64,000 bases of DNA from Distichodus sexfasciatus. Taxonomy: Eukaryota; Chordata; Actinopteri; Characiformes; Distichodontidae. The notes under the pieces are model-generated. The model ran no database searches. It was not told where the DNA came from and saw only the letters and a program-made list of their open reading frames with translations. Location: the NCBI GenBank assembly GCA_032718565.1, contig JAVGVS010000041.1, forward strand, positions 563,501 through 627,500, given 5' to 3'. The translations under genes were made by a program, and so were the position numbers. Of the stretch, positions 51,501 to 61,094 are shown piece by piece (positions within the stretch are counted from its first letter, which is position 1; every line of letters starts with the position of its first letter).

Positions 51501-54500
51501 TCTCCACTCTCCTTTACGCGGGCGGATTAGGACCCGCGGATATACTGTGACTGCTGTGTGAAAGTCTGGAACAAAAACAGTCACACACACAAAAAGACCT
51601 CTGCTGCTCTTCCCTTAAAACAATCCACCATGTTAAGTGACAGGTGATGCAGACAAACCCTCCCTCCTCCTGTGTAGGCATGCCAGCCCAGACTGGTGCT
51701 GCCCTATATCCAGGCTCAAAGTCTCACATGACAGATGGTTTTGGAAAAGGAAATATGGATTAATGTCCGACCCGCTTTGTGAACTATGCCACCGTGGTGA
51801 CGCATCAAACGTGAGTGGGATTTAGTGTCTCTGTGACTGCGACGCTGATCAAGTTTCCGTGTTTGGATTTCTGATCCTAGAGGATCGTGGGATTGTAGTT
51901 TAGTTGATATCATGACCAAAGACAAAGACATGAAGATGGAAAAATATTTGACCTGCAAACTCACATTCCAACCCTCATAATTGACATGTCAAACAAAGAA
52001 AATAACAGCGCAGTATTTCTTGACTCACTCTCTGTTGTAGCAGCTGAAGAGGAACTTTTCCTGTTTTTCTTTTCTGCAGATGGATCTGAAGGATCTATAA
52101 AATAAGATACAGTCAAACCTCCTACTGATGTGCAGTATCTGTTAATTAATTAATTTGCAGCTCAGGTAAGGAATGAACCACAAAAAAAGGCATAGCACAG
52201 TTCACATTAATGGTGCTGCCCCCTTGTGGTCAAAATAGAGAACGACAGTGGTAACAGCATCTAGCTGTTAAACTAAGAGTAGCTCAGGTGAGAAAAGGAC
52301 TTTCCACAAGAAAAGTAATAGCACAGTTCTCCTTAATGGTGGTGTCCTCTTGTGACCAAAATAAGGAATTACACCTTTAATACCGGCACCCCATTGTGGC
52401 CAAAATACAATCTTAATGATGGCACTACTTGGGGCAAAATAAGGGAAGTAGAATCTTTTTGACCTGAAAAAGGTCCCGGACAGGTAAAGGTACCACTGAG
52501 GTACTCATGAGCAAGGTTCTATCCCCAATCACTGCTGCCTGGGTGCTGACAAGGCTGCCCACTGCTCCTTCACGGATGGGCCAAATGCAGAGCTCACCTG
52601 TTGTTGAGGTGCACTATGTGGTGTACTGTGCTGTGATCACAATGACAAATACTCGCTTAAGAGTTCCATAAATAATCAAAGAGCTGAATTTTTTGAATTT
52701 TATGAATAGTGCCATTACAACAAAAACTGTGGAAGGAGTTAAACAGGGAGTGGCAAAATGGGAGATGGAAGGTGCAGAAGATGCAGGAATAAGGAGAAAG
52801 AATATGGAAGGGGAATTCTTAGTGACACAGACCATCCACTTGGACCATGCAGGAGCACTCGACTTTTCCATTTGCGTTCTCTGCTTTGCAAGTGTAGCGT
52901 CCCTCATCTTCTGGGAGGGCCTTGTCTATGGTAAGCGAACACTTGCCTCCTGAAAGAAACAAATTACAAAACAAGATTGAGACAATTATCTGTTGATATT
53001 GGTTCTTGCATTGGCAACAGCTTATGACCAGCGCAAAATGAAAGCATGAAATCGGTGTTAACCATTACCGGGGCAGTTGAGAGCGTAATGGTTAGGGTTT
53101 TTGCCCCGTGATCATAAGGTCGCCAGTTTCAATTCTGGACCGGTAAAAGTACCACTGAATAACACTGCTCCTCAGATGCTGCATGTCAGCTGCCCACTGC
53201 TCCTTCACAGATGGGTCAAATGGAGAGGTCACATTTGGTTGTGGTGCACTGTGTGCTGTGCTGTGTTCACAATGACAAATAATCACTCACTCACTATGAA
53301 ACTGCAACTAACTCAACCCAGCTAAGTTAGTCAAGTCTTGCCAATTCAAGCAAGCCTATGTACACACATAGCTTTAGGAAAACAAGAGGCCCATCCTTGA
53401 CAATGGAATAGTGGAGGATCCCCCTAAAACTCCTGCCATGACGCAGTGGTGGAGCATCCTATACTGCTATTCCAGGACTTTCTAATTGTGCTCAAGTGGT
53501 TGAGAACACTCCTTGCTTTGTGCCCAAACAGAGGGGCACGTTTTGAGCCCCCAGATCGAGTGACACGACAGGCACAGGCTCAAAGGGCCGAAATAACAGT
53601 GCTAAACGGGAGTCAACCAAGTGAAGCAGAACCCTGCTTTATGAGCCTGAAGCTCTCTCTGTGATCTACAGCCTGTCAGAAAGGGGAGCGGCCAAGTGGA
53701 GAGTTTGAAAACAAGGCTTAGTTTCAACAGGCTCATTCCGTAACTCATCACATCAGAGACGTCGGGACCAGAGGAAATGGATTGTGTCATTTTTCTTGTC
53801 TGACACACATGAGTTGGAGATTGAGAGTCTCTCAAAATGGACTAATGTGTTTATATGTGAAAATAGGAAAGAGGGAGTATGACAAGAATGTTTTGAAGTG
53901 GCTTAATGACTACTCATATCTAACAGCTTCAAGTTACAAGCAGAAGGAAATTCTTAATAATAGAACATGCAGTCTGTGGTAATTTACTTAACACATCTGT
54001 CAGTTCCTACCTTCCTGAGATAAGATGATGAATTTCGACGGCTTCACAACTTTCCCTTCCAGTGACCAGATGATGACAGCCGGGGGGTCAGATGTCACCA
54101 TGCACTCCAACCTCAATCTTTCCCCTTCCACAACAGCTATATCATGCAGAGTCTGTGTAAACAATGGTGCTTTGCCAGAGTCCTTCATCTCTACATCCTC
54201 TGCGTGCACAGAATTGGGCACATTCTTCTTTTCATTCACTTCGCTTCCCTTTTTCAGATTAATCCCCCCATCCACAATTTTGTTCTTTGGTTCCGCAGCT
54301 CCGCCATCCGTCTTCTTCTCCAGGTTTGGGGCATCCACAGTTTTATTCTTCTTCGGTTCTGCAGATTCACCATCCATCTTCTTCTCCAAGTTCGGGGCAT
54401 CCACAGCTTTGTTCTTCTTTGGTTCTGCAGATCCACCATCCGTCTTCTTCTCCAGGTTCGGGGCATCCACAGTTTTATTCTTCTTCGGTTCTGCAGATCC

Positions 54501-55043
54501 ACCATCCATCTTCTTCTCCAGGTTCGGGGCATCCACAGTTTTGTTCTTCTTCAGTTCTGCAGATCCACCATCTGTCTTCTTCTGTAAGCTTGGAGCATCC
54601 ACAGTTCTATTCTTTGGTTCCGCAGCTCCACCATCCGTCTTCTTCTCCAGGTTTGTTTTCTCTAGTGGGCCACTCTTTTTCTCTATAGTCCCTACATCAT
54701 TCTTTTTTCCTGTTCCTCCTTTCTCTGCCACGCTAGTCTTTTTGTTATCCGCGCTTGCATGCACTCCGTTGATGCTGCTCTGTTTACCTTTGGCGGCTGC
54801 CGGAGCAGGAGTTGGCTCTTTGGCATTGACCTTCTCGGGCTCTGGGCTCTTCTTTTTGTTGAGGACGGACCTGAAATCAGCAGGTGCACTGCTGGGAGCC
54901 GGCTCCGGTTGGGGCGGTTTGGGAGATCCTCCCTCCTTCTTTCCCAGCACTGACCTGAAGTCCACTTTGGTCGGCGTGTTGGTTTTAATTTCCGCGCCGA
55001 GCTTAGGCCCCGAACGGGGCTTGAGAGCCGCTCTGAAATCCAT
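41061..55043 (-). CDS. mylk: Smooth-muscle-type myosin light chain kinase, short form
   Basis: Ca2+/calmodulin-dependent kinase that phosphorylates the myosin II regulatory light chain. Coding exons: 54011-55043, 52833-52949, 52029-52094, 49938-49988, 49655-49782, 49059-49215, 47083-47388, 46947-46988, 46659-46749, 45530-45733, 44629-44846, 44050-44173, 43714-43866, 42862-42985, 42456-42546, 42216-42350, 41061-41344; 3324 nt, 1107 aa. Order: three DFRxxL actin-binding motifs (residues 2, 28, 56), 22-aa repeats (131-260), Ig (~293-383), Ig (~423-517), FN3 (~518-610), kinase (~655-905), calmodulin-binding segment (~935-955), C-terminal telokin Ig and a poly-Glu tail. Kinase marks: GTGKFGQVF loop, AGKF lysine, HLDLKPEN, DFGLARRL, APE. 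The layout equals the vertebrate 130-kDa short MLCK. No long-form Ig exons are seen upstream before gmppa, so it may be a short-only teleost paralogue; which one is unclear. Confidence 0.95.
43335..43680 (-). repeat. Reversed copy of the gaaaccggagcacccgg family
   Basis: Contains gtctttctgtgtggatttta, ggttttctctgggtactcc, gtgttgacgcctgcccaggg and ttaagcggttcagacaatga. mylk intron, just before exon 43714-43866. Confidence 0.6.
43714..46749 (-). CDS. mylk: mylk catalytic-domain exons
   Basis: Exons 46659-46749, 45530-45733, 44629-44846, 44050-44173 and 43714-43866. They encode the acidic pre-kinase linker (KEPEYRDVVIKKD), glycine loop LGTGKFGQVF, VWAGKFIKAF with the ATP-binding Lys, catalytic loop HLDLKPENIM, IDFGLARR, GTPEFVAPEVINY and the GLSPFMGDNDNETLANV helix region. 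HLD in place of HRD is normal for MLCKs. All catalytic residues I can check are present. Confidence 0.95.
44240..44470 (+). mobile_element. tRNA-headed SINE copy
   Basis: Head cctagcggttagggcg and a clear B box gttcgaatcccgg, body tgtcagctgcccactgcttc, tail aatgacaaataatcaatcac. It lies in a mylk intron between two kinase exons. Confidence 0.78.
45774..45840 (+). pseudogene. tRNA-Pro(TGG)-like pseudogene
   Basis: ggttagtataggggaattat, then tctcgttttgggtgcaag and ggttcaaatcc follow vertebrate tRNA-Pro(TGG) closely through the D arm, anticodon loop (TGG) and T loop. The T stem has two mismatches and the 3' half of the acceptor stem (agaccat) does not pair with ggccggt, so it should not be functional. 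mylk intron. Confidence 0.6.
45899..46112 (+). mobile_element. tRNA-headed SINE copy
   Basis: Head gggccagttgatagcataac, then ggtaaaggtaccagtgaggt, body tgtcaggttcccactgcttc, tail aatgacaaataatctttcac. mylk intron. Confidence 0.75.
47625..47965 (+). repeat. Dispersed fish repeat (gaaaccggagcacccgg family)
   Basis: attcattcatttatcgtccg start, caaccctgggcaagcgccc, ggaggaaaccggagcacccg, tgcaaactccacacagaaag and an end at ctaaccactgcgccat. Relatives at 15900-16022 (partial) and 43335-43680 (reversed). mylk intron. Confidence 0.65.
49028..49040 (-). promoter_or_regulatory. CTCF-like core in mylk intron
   Basis: Minus strand ACAGGGGGCGCTA carries the complete AGGGGGCGCTA core but poor 5' positions (TCTAC in place of CCACC). 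It is only 19 bp beyond the 3' border of exon 49059-49215. Confidence 0.25.
52158..52364. repeat. Tandem duplication carrying CTCF-like motifs
   Basis: Two diverged ~83-bp units, about 52158-52240 and 52281-52364. Both run cagctcagg, then tagcacagttc, then ttaatggtg and a CTCF-like block ending caaaata. Two shorter echoes (ttaat followed by a CTCF-like block and caaaata) continue to about 52440. Confidence 0.6.
52216..52229 (-). promoter_or_regulatory. CTCF-type motif in mylk intron
   Basis: Minus strand CCACAAGGGGGCAG fits the CCACNAGGNGGCAG form of the CTCF motif. Weaker related copies follow at about 52343-52356, 52390-52403 and 52418-52431 within a local tandem duplication. Confidence 0.4.
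52466..52660 (+). mobile_element. tRNA-headed SINE copy, head truncated
   Basis: Starts at cccggacaggtaaagg and runs to aatgacaaatactcgc; the A-box part is absent. mylk intron. Confidence 0.7.
53069..53295 (+). mobile_element. tRNA-headed SINE, most complete copy
   Basis: About 227 bp. The head ggggcagttgagagcgtaat with ggttaggg is A-box-like, and gtttcaattctggaccgg is a degraded B box. A body shared by all copies follows (tgtcagctgcccactgctcc, aatggagaggtcacattt) and the tail aatgacaaataatcactcac. Lies in the mylk intron after the first coding exon. Confidence 0.8.
54011..55043 (-). CDS. mylk: mylk first coding exon: DFRxxL motifs, repeat linker, first half of Ig1
   Basis: 344 codons plus one base. 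It opens MDFRAAL, then VDFRSVL and ADFRSVL; DFRxxL motifs bind F-actin in MLCK. A Pro/Lys/Ala-rich spacer and a tandem repeat array follow, then the Ig strand LRLECMVTSDPPAVIIWSL and FIILSQEG, where intron 1 interrupts the Ig fold. The start is chosen because MDFR is the conserved short-form start; a nearby upstream aagcag could be an acceptor for a 5' non-coding exon (inference). Confidence 0.93.
54264..54653 (-). repeat. mylk: Tandem 66-bp coding repeats in mylk (22-aa units)
   Basis: About six units of the consensus TVDAPNLEKKTDGGSAEPKK plus NK, followed by a degenerate unit (VDGGINLKK). Some units are 21 aa because one Lys codon is missing. Units differ mainly by T/M and G/E changes, so the array is young or homogenised. 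It sits where mammalian and bird short MLCK carries a different short KPxxNA-type repeat. Confidence 0.9.
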
Positions 55044-55494
55044 CTGTCCTGCTTAGTCGCTCTCTTTGGGTGAGATATACTTCTGGAAGTTTCTACTCGG
55101 TATCGCTCGCTCCTCTGACCTCTGGCTAAACTTCCTGACGCCACCACAGACCTTCCTTGGGACTGTGCTTGTCTGCTTCCTCCCCTGTTTGTGAGGAGTC
55201 TCGGGGGATCTTGGGTATTGAGTAACTGTGAGGGGATCCTGCTCCTTCCTCTGCTCCCAGCCTCTCTGCTCGAGCCGCTCCTGGCACTGGACGCCCTGGA
55301 CTACAGCGAGGGAGGAGAGAGAGAGAGGGAAGAGAAGGACAGAGAAGGGATTAGAGAGGGAGGGAGAGGGGTGTTGTTAGAGGGGTGTGGGGGGAATCAC
55401 GACTGTTTAAAAGCTTAGTCTCCATTCTATAATAGGTTAATTGGAGACAGGGGCACGTTTCACGTCTGCATGGCATCAGCGGGGACCTCAGTTG

Positions 55495-55504
55495 CCATAT
55501 TAGG
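55495..55504. promoter_or_regulatory. Perfect CArG box (SRF site) upstream of mylk
   Basis: CCATATTAGG matches CC(A/T)6GG exactly and equals the classic c-fos serum response element core. It lies about 450 bp upstream of the mylk start codon. SRF/myocardin control of smooth-muscle contractile genes is established; use here is inferred. Confidence 0.55.
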
Positions 55505-56149
55505 GAAATGCTTCCAGCAGATGGGCACCCACGCGGCAAGAGAACTGAGAGAGGAGCGAGACAACCAGTTTAGGGGAAGAGGTTCAAGATCGGCATCTCA
55601 GATAGGGACGACTGATGTGGCCTTGGGGGAAAAGGTCAGGAACTGATGCTACTTTTGAGGCAGATGTGTAAAGAACAGTGTTTTTGGGGTGGAGCAGAGC
55701 CATAATCATCGAAGTCTTGGGCCCAGATGTTGAGAATGTAGTCTCTGATATGGACATATTTTTGTGTGTGACTGAGCAATGGGAAAATCAGCGGAATTGT
55801 GAACTTACAAGACAGGAAGAGGTTAGATTAGTAGCTGTAAGAACAGGAGGAAAGGGGATGAGGGAAAAGTTACAGAGACTGCATTTGACAACGCTAGAGA
55901 GACTTAAGGAATAAGTGAGAAAGAGAGAGAGGGAGAGAGAGAAATGGAGGGAGCGCAGTTCTTTCTGTTCTTGGACAGAAACCAGTAGAGAAGTGTTCTG
56001 GACTTTTTGTGGGTGTTTGTTTGGATGTGCCTAACCTGTTGACCTCTCCATAAACGGGAGCCCCTCATTGGGCTATTTGGAGACGCATTCCACCAATCAG
56101 GACGAGTCGCATGTCTCCCACAGTTTATGTTAAAATGTTACATCGGCTG

Positions 56150-56159
56150 CCTTATATGG
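56150..56159. promoter_or_regulatory. Second perfect CArG box upstream of mylk
   Basis: CCTTATATGG (reverse CCATATAAGG) matches CC(A/T)6GG exactly, about 1.1 kb upstream of the mylk ATG. An imperfect CArG-like ccataaacgg lies at about 56048-56057 between the two sites. Confidence 0.5.
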
Positions 56160-58052
56160 TCATAAATATCTCGCTTGCGTTCCTAGTTGGTGTGTGTGTG
56201 TGTGTGTATTCAAAGGACAGATTTGGGAGGACACAAAAAAGTTGTGTCTTTTTGGGGTAATATCTCGGCTCAGCAGTGTTATTCCTTTGACAAGTAGTTA
56301 GAAGGAAAACAGAAGGAATGCCTCATTAATCAGGCTGGAGATGACAGGATTTAAAAGCTGTACTGTACTGGTTAGGTGGTGTAGCTCTAGAGCAGATTTC
56401 CCAGTTTTAGGTAGTTTGTGGATAGAGCAAATTGGACTGATCTGCCGTCTCATTTTCTTTATTTCTCTACCTGGTTTCGAGCAGAATTTTACATTATATG
56501 CAAACAAACTTTATGAACAACCTTACTCTTATGGAATGTTTCTCTAACTCTTCTGATTTTTATTTGATTGACGATGCTTCTCTGTCGAATAGGATTGGTT
56601 ATTTAAGTTTTATGAGAACATGTCGCTGGTAAAAACTCCTGTGTTGGAGTGTGACGGTCTCGGTGGAGAAACACTAAGCAGACATATTAGGAGCAAACAG
56701 ACAGTGTGTGTCTCATTTTTCACTGTCACACGGCGCACATTTCCACCAGGTTTTAATGCAGAGCCACTCTGGTGAGTGAGTGTTTATGAGTGTGTGTGTG
56801 TGTGTCCGTCTTGGCCCAAGATCTAAGCAAAACACAAACAGAGTTTCATTCCCATGAGCGGTTCAGTATGTAACGTTGTTTGAAAAAGAGTCATACCTCG
56901 TGCTAAATAAAGCCGAGCTGTGTGCTAGCCGTGACCCTGCTGCTGTTCACTTTAGGGAATTTCTAGAGAATTTTGGATAATCATAACCAATAATTCCTAA
57001 ACTTAGAATATGCTTATAGTAAAGTATGCAAGGGTTGCTTTATAAGGCTTTGATCAATTGTGTTCAATCAATTAATGATCAATTAATCAGTCAATTAATA
57101 ATATATGAAATAGTGTAATTTTTCCTCTTTTTGACAGATTTTCCTAAACTCATCCTATTTTAAGACTTTTTAAAGTATTTGAATGTTTGAGATAAGATGT
57201 AATCATGCATTTTCACATCATGAAGTAATTTTTTTTTTAATATTTATGAAATAATTATGCCTTGAAAGAAAAAATGTAAGAAGCAATCATTAAAAAAAAA
57301 ATAATAATAAAAAAAATCTTATACACATTTCTTAAACCTGAACTTGCACACAAACCAATAACCTTAAATACACAATTTAAAGCTTTGAAAAATGAAATAT
57401 AAAAAAAAATCATGTGACACTGGCAGATCTTTTTAGTACTCACTTAAAGGTACCAACTTCAGATTTCTGCACTCCTTCACATGTTAAACACACGTGAGCT
57501 GGAAGACCAGCTTCCTGATAGGTATCATTAAAACTGACCCTTCAGAGGAAATACACAAAAAAACATAATGACCATCTGACTGACCAAAGAATGGCAGGAA
57601 TGTTCCAGAACGGATGAAAGAGAAGGAGTAATGCAATCGAGCTGTTACATCTGAGTAGAGCCCAATAAGCAGCTCGGCATTAGAGTCTATATGTTACACG
57701 TTTGGTATGTGTGTTTGTCATGAAGGCTGTAAAGGGCACTCCGGTACTGGGGTTGCTCTGACAGCATGCATATTTAATTTTCCATCAACTAAGGCTCAGA
57801 AAATTTGAGTTAATGTGCACACAAAGCCGCCCTGATCTGGGTCTTCCTCTCTCATTCACTGTCAGCTGCTGCAGAGGTCTTTCGGTCTTCCAGGGTGTCC
57901 AGTCACTTAGGTCTCAGCCTCCGTCCTGCACCGCAAGTAAGGTCAAGGTTAGCAAAACAGACGAAAGTGTAGGTTCAAAGCCCCAGCACCTCGTTAATAC
58001 CAGGTCAGAGGTCATACGGTCAGAACAGCTGTCGACAGAAAAAGAATTTAAG

Positions 58053-58258
58053 TTAATGAGTATTTCTCATTGTGAACACAGCACTGCACAGCACACAGCG
58101 ACCACAAACCAATGTGAACCCTGCATTTCACATGTCCAGAAAGGAGGAGTGGGCAGCTCTATCGGCGCTTGCTCATGAGTACCTTTACCAGTCCGGAATT
58201 AGAACCGGCGACCTTCCAATCACGGGGCCAACTCCCTAACCTCACATTACCAATTTCC
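58053..58258 (-). mobile_element. tRNA-headed SINE copy, reversed
   Basis: Reads ctcattgtgaacacagcact at the tail, gctcatgagtacctttacca, and the B-box complement ggaattagaaccggcgac. Intergenic between mylk and gmppa. Confidence 0.7.
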
Positions 58259-59184
58259 CCAAATTTAAATCTACATCAATTTAAACTGCTTCCATCAACC
58301 GAGGCCATGAGGGCTACACACAGATTTGCATTCCTTCACAAGTGCGGGATATCATCTGTGTACATCAGCAGCATGCCGTGGTTTTCTGTTTTCGCTCAAG
58401 TGCTAGCCAGAAGCAGAGCCGTGGTGACGCCATACAAGAGCGCTCTAAACAACGTGTGCTAATAAACAAACAGCAGCCGCTGTGGAGCGATCTGTCCTGT
58501 CAGACCTATAAACTCATTTTCAACTCAGGTGTCGACTGGCAACGCAGAAGCGTGCTCTTAAACCCGGGGGGGTCGAAGCACTCAGTAACCGCCCAAAAAT
58601 TTAGCAGCGTGTAAAATACCTGAACCGCAAGTAAAGATTCCTGACCAAGAAGATGACCCCAGTGTTTTGAAGGTAATATTATAATATTACTTGAAAAAGT
58701 ACTAGAATATCTTTACCGGTGAAAGGGGGATTGGTACTGTCGTTCTGCCGCTCTCGCTGATCGCTCAAGTGTGCCGACGGTGGTTTGGTGACCCCTGTTT
58801 CCAGACCCCTGGAAGCCCTCATGTCTGTTCTACCTTCCGGCTCTCCCTTTTAGCCAGGCTGCCATAGTTACTTTAACACTGCTGGAGGTTAGGTGTAGGA
58901 CGCTCTTCTCTTTCTTCTTCTTTTCCGAGCTGTTCCCGAACTGACGCTTGACCGACTGAACACTCACCTCACAGACCCTATGGACTTGAGCTGAATCCAA
59001 ATTTAAAATTGAACTAATTTTAGCTTAATGTTACTCAGTGGATCTTAGCAAATGGCCCCAGCAACGACTCGGGATTCGAAAGAGTCCTTTGGACTGTTTT
59101 TATATCTTCCCTTTTTAAAAAATGATTAATTAACAATTAATCTTGAACTAAAGTTTACTTGTGTATTTCATGTTCATGCACTCG

Positions 59185-59365
59185 GTCGCCCAGAGGAGGA
59201 TGGGGTCCCCTACTGAGTCTTGGTTCCTCTCAAGGTTTCTTCCTACTAGAGGGAGTTTTTCCTTGCCACTGTCACCTCAGCCTTACTTGGGCCAGTTATA
59301 TGTAAAGGGCTTTGTGACAATGACTGTTATTAAGAGCGTTATATAAATAAAATTGAATTGAATTA
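59185..59365 (+). mobile_element. LINE-like 3' end (caaggtttcttcc family)
   Basis: Contains ggttcctctcaaggtttctt, gagggagtttttccttgcca, ctttgtgacaatgactgtta and the tandem tail attgaattgaatt. This is a widespread fish 3'-terminal retroelement sequence. Intergenic, 5' truncated. Confidence 0.6.
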
Positions 59366-59455
59366 ATATAGTATATGCACATATAAATAAACATAGCAGT
59401 CAAGTAGAGAGAATTAAAAATTCAATTATACAGTTACAATTACAATTAGATTACA

Positions 59456-59622
59456 ATCATATAACATTTAGCAGATGCTCAATTTAGGGATAGTCACCCT
59501 GCAGCAATTTGGGGTTAAGAGTCTTGCTCAGGGACCCAGTGGTAGTGCTGTAGGTAAGATTCAAACTCACAACCTCTTGATCCAGAAGTAAGTACCCTAA
59601 CCATTAGACCACCACCACCATG
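59456..59622 (+). repeat. Copy of the ggggttaaggg family
   Basis: Contains ataacatttagcagatgctc, ttggggttaagagtcttgct, gattcaaactcacaacctct and ccattagaccaccaccacc. Intergenic. Confidence 0.65.
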
Positions 59623-60700
59623 TACATGTACCAAGTACCTTCTACACCGTACATTTTCATTGTTTCATGTTTTTATTTTGGAATACCAATATTTGTACCT
59701 TTAGTTATAGATTTGAGATGCTCAGAAGCATTGTAATAATGAACCAAGTTAAGGTGGAAGGAAAGCAATAAAAATGGAATGTTCTTTTTTGTGTCTGGAC
59801 AGCATATAGCCCAGCACTATTGTCATGAGCTGGTTGTGGAGGATGAGCTGCTGTATGCATTGATTCTAAGAAGGGTAAGCCCTTGTAGCTGGGGAGAGAC
59901 GCGCAAGGGGACAGTGTTTACAGAACGCCATGTGTGGTCCTTCCTGCCTTGACACCAACACCATATAAGTCTATAGAGAGACCTGCAACTCCTGACCAGT
60001 CAGACCCCACCAAGACACCGCCACTGCTACTGTTCCTAACCATCTGTCCTGAGTTTACACAGAGATCCACTGCAATGCTGTAACATTATGTAATGTTTGG
60101 ATGTTACATTATTTTTAATGTGCTGTTTAACTGATGAAGACCAAGACTGTAATTATAGCAGATCAGCGGTGTGTAGTACTAGAGTGCTTGTGCTTTGGTA
60201 CCATCACCTTTCCCCTCTTCAGTATTTAAACAATTTCTTATCTTTCTTTCCCAGCTTTTGCACCTGGTGTGAAGCTCCTCTGCTCACTGAGGAGACCAGG
60301 TCTCCTATCAGTATCTGCTACCCTCTTTTTCCTCTCCTTTCCCAGATTGTTGTAATTCCCTATTTTGGAAACAAGGTGGCATCTCCATTAAGGAGAACGT
60401 TGCTATTACTTTTCTTGTGGTTTGCAGGGTCCTGACGCAAGCTTAACATTAATGCAGCAGCTCATAGTTTAACAGCTCGGCCATGATCAGCAAAAACATG
60501 TATGCTGCCTCCTTTTATCATTATCATTTCTCCTTTTTCATATTTTCTCCCTTGTGAACAGTGTGAATTCTCTGCACTTGAATTGAGTATTATCAATAAC
60601 AAGAACTTTCAAAGTGGTTTTTAATCCACTACATGTTTGAGTAAAGTTGCGCTTTCGCGGTTTTCGCTGCATTACATTATACAGCCATTGTACGTTGTGT

Positions 60701-60714
60701 CCAGTAGAGGGCGC
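60701..60714 (+). promoter_or_regulatory. CTCF-type motif upstream of gmppa
   Basis: CCAGTAGAGGGCGC fits the CTCF core CCASYAGRKGGCRC at every position. It lies about 390 bp upstream of the gmppa ATG, between the gmppa and mylk regulatory regions. Confidence 0.45.
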
Positions 60715-61094
60715 CAGAGACCGTGAAACACACTGGGTGGGTTCAAGGCAGATCTTACAGCAAAGCGTTTTGATGGGCGTTGTCCTAATCCGCATTCTAA
60801 CTTCGACCACTACACAGTATGCCTCTGTGCTACTGTGACATACTATTTAGTGCGTACGTGTGACGATTGGGACGGAGCCGTTGTTGTGGTCAGCGCACTT
60901 CCGCGTTGCTGGAAAGCACGAAGTTGCGGAACCAATGAGCTGAAGACGCGCAGAATATACAGGCTTTTAACGTAATAATGTGGAAAATCTGTATCGAACA
61001 GACACATTTAACTAGAATAATCTCATGAGTAATAAATAGAGTGTTTAACTAATCACATTCATTTAAAGTAATATAAACACTGACAATAACTAAG

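Larger units (their letters stand above)
55044..61094. other. Intergenic region between divergent mylk and gmppa
   Basis: Contains the mylk upstream region with two CArG boxes, a reversed SINE, a LINE-like tail, a ggggttaaggg repeat and a CTCF-type motif near gmppa. I see no long-MLCK Ig exons here. A 5' non-coding exon of mylk may lie within it. Confidence 0.5.

Noticed and set aside
54025..55056. 343-aa plus-strand open frame
   Set aside because: Antisense to the mylk first exon; its Phe/Ser-rich repeats are the complement of the Lys/Glu/Asp repeat units.
57813..58178. 121-aa plus-strand open frame upstream of gmppa
   Set aside because: Runs through a reversed SINE (58053-58258); no domain.
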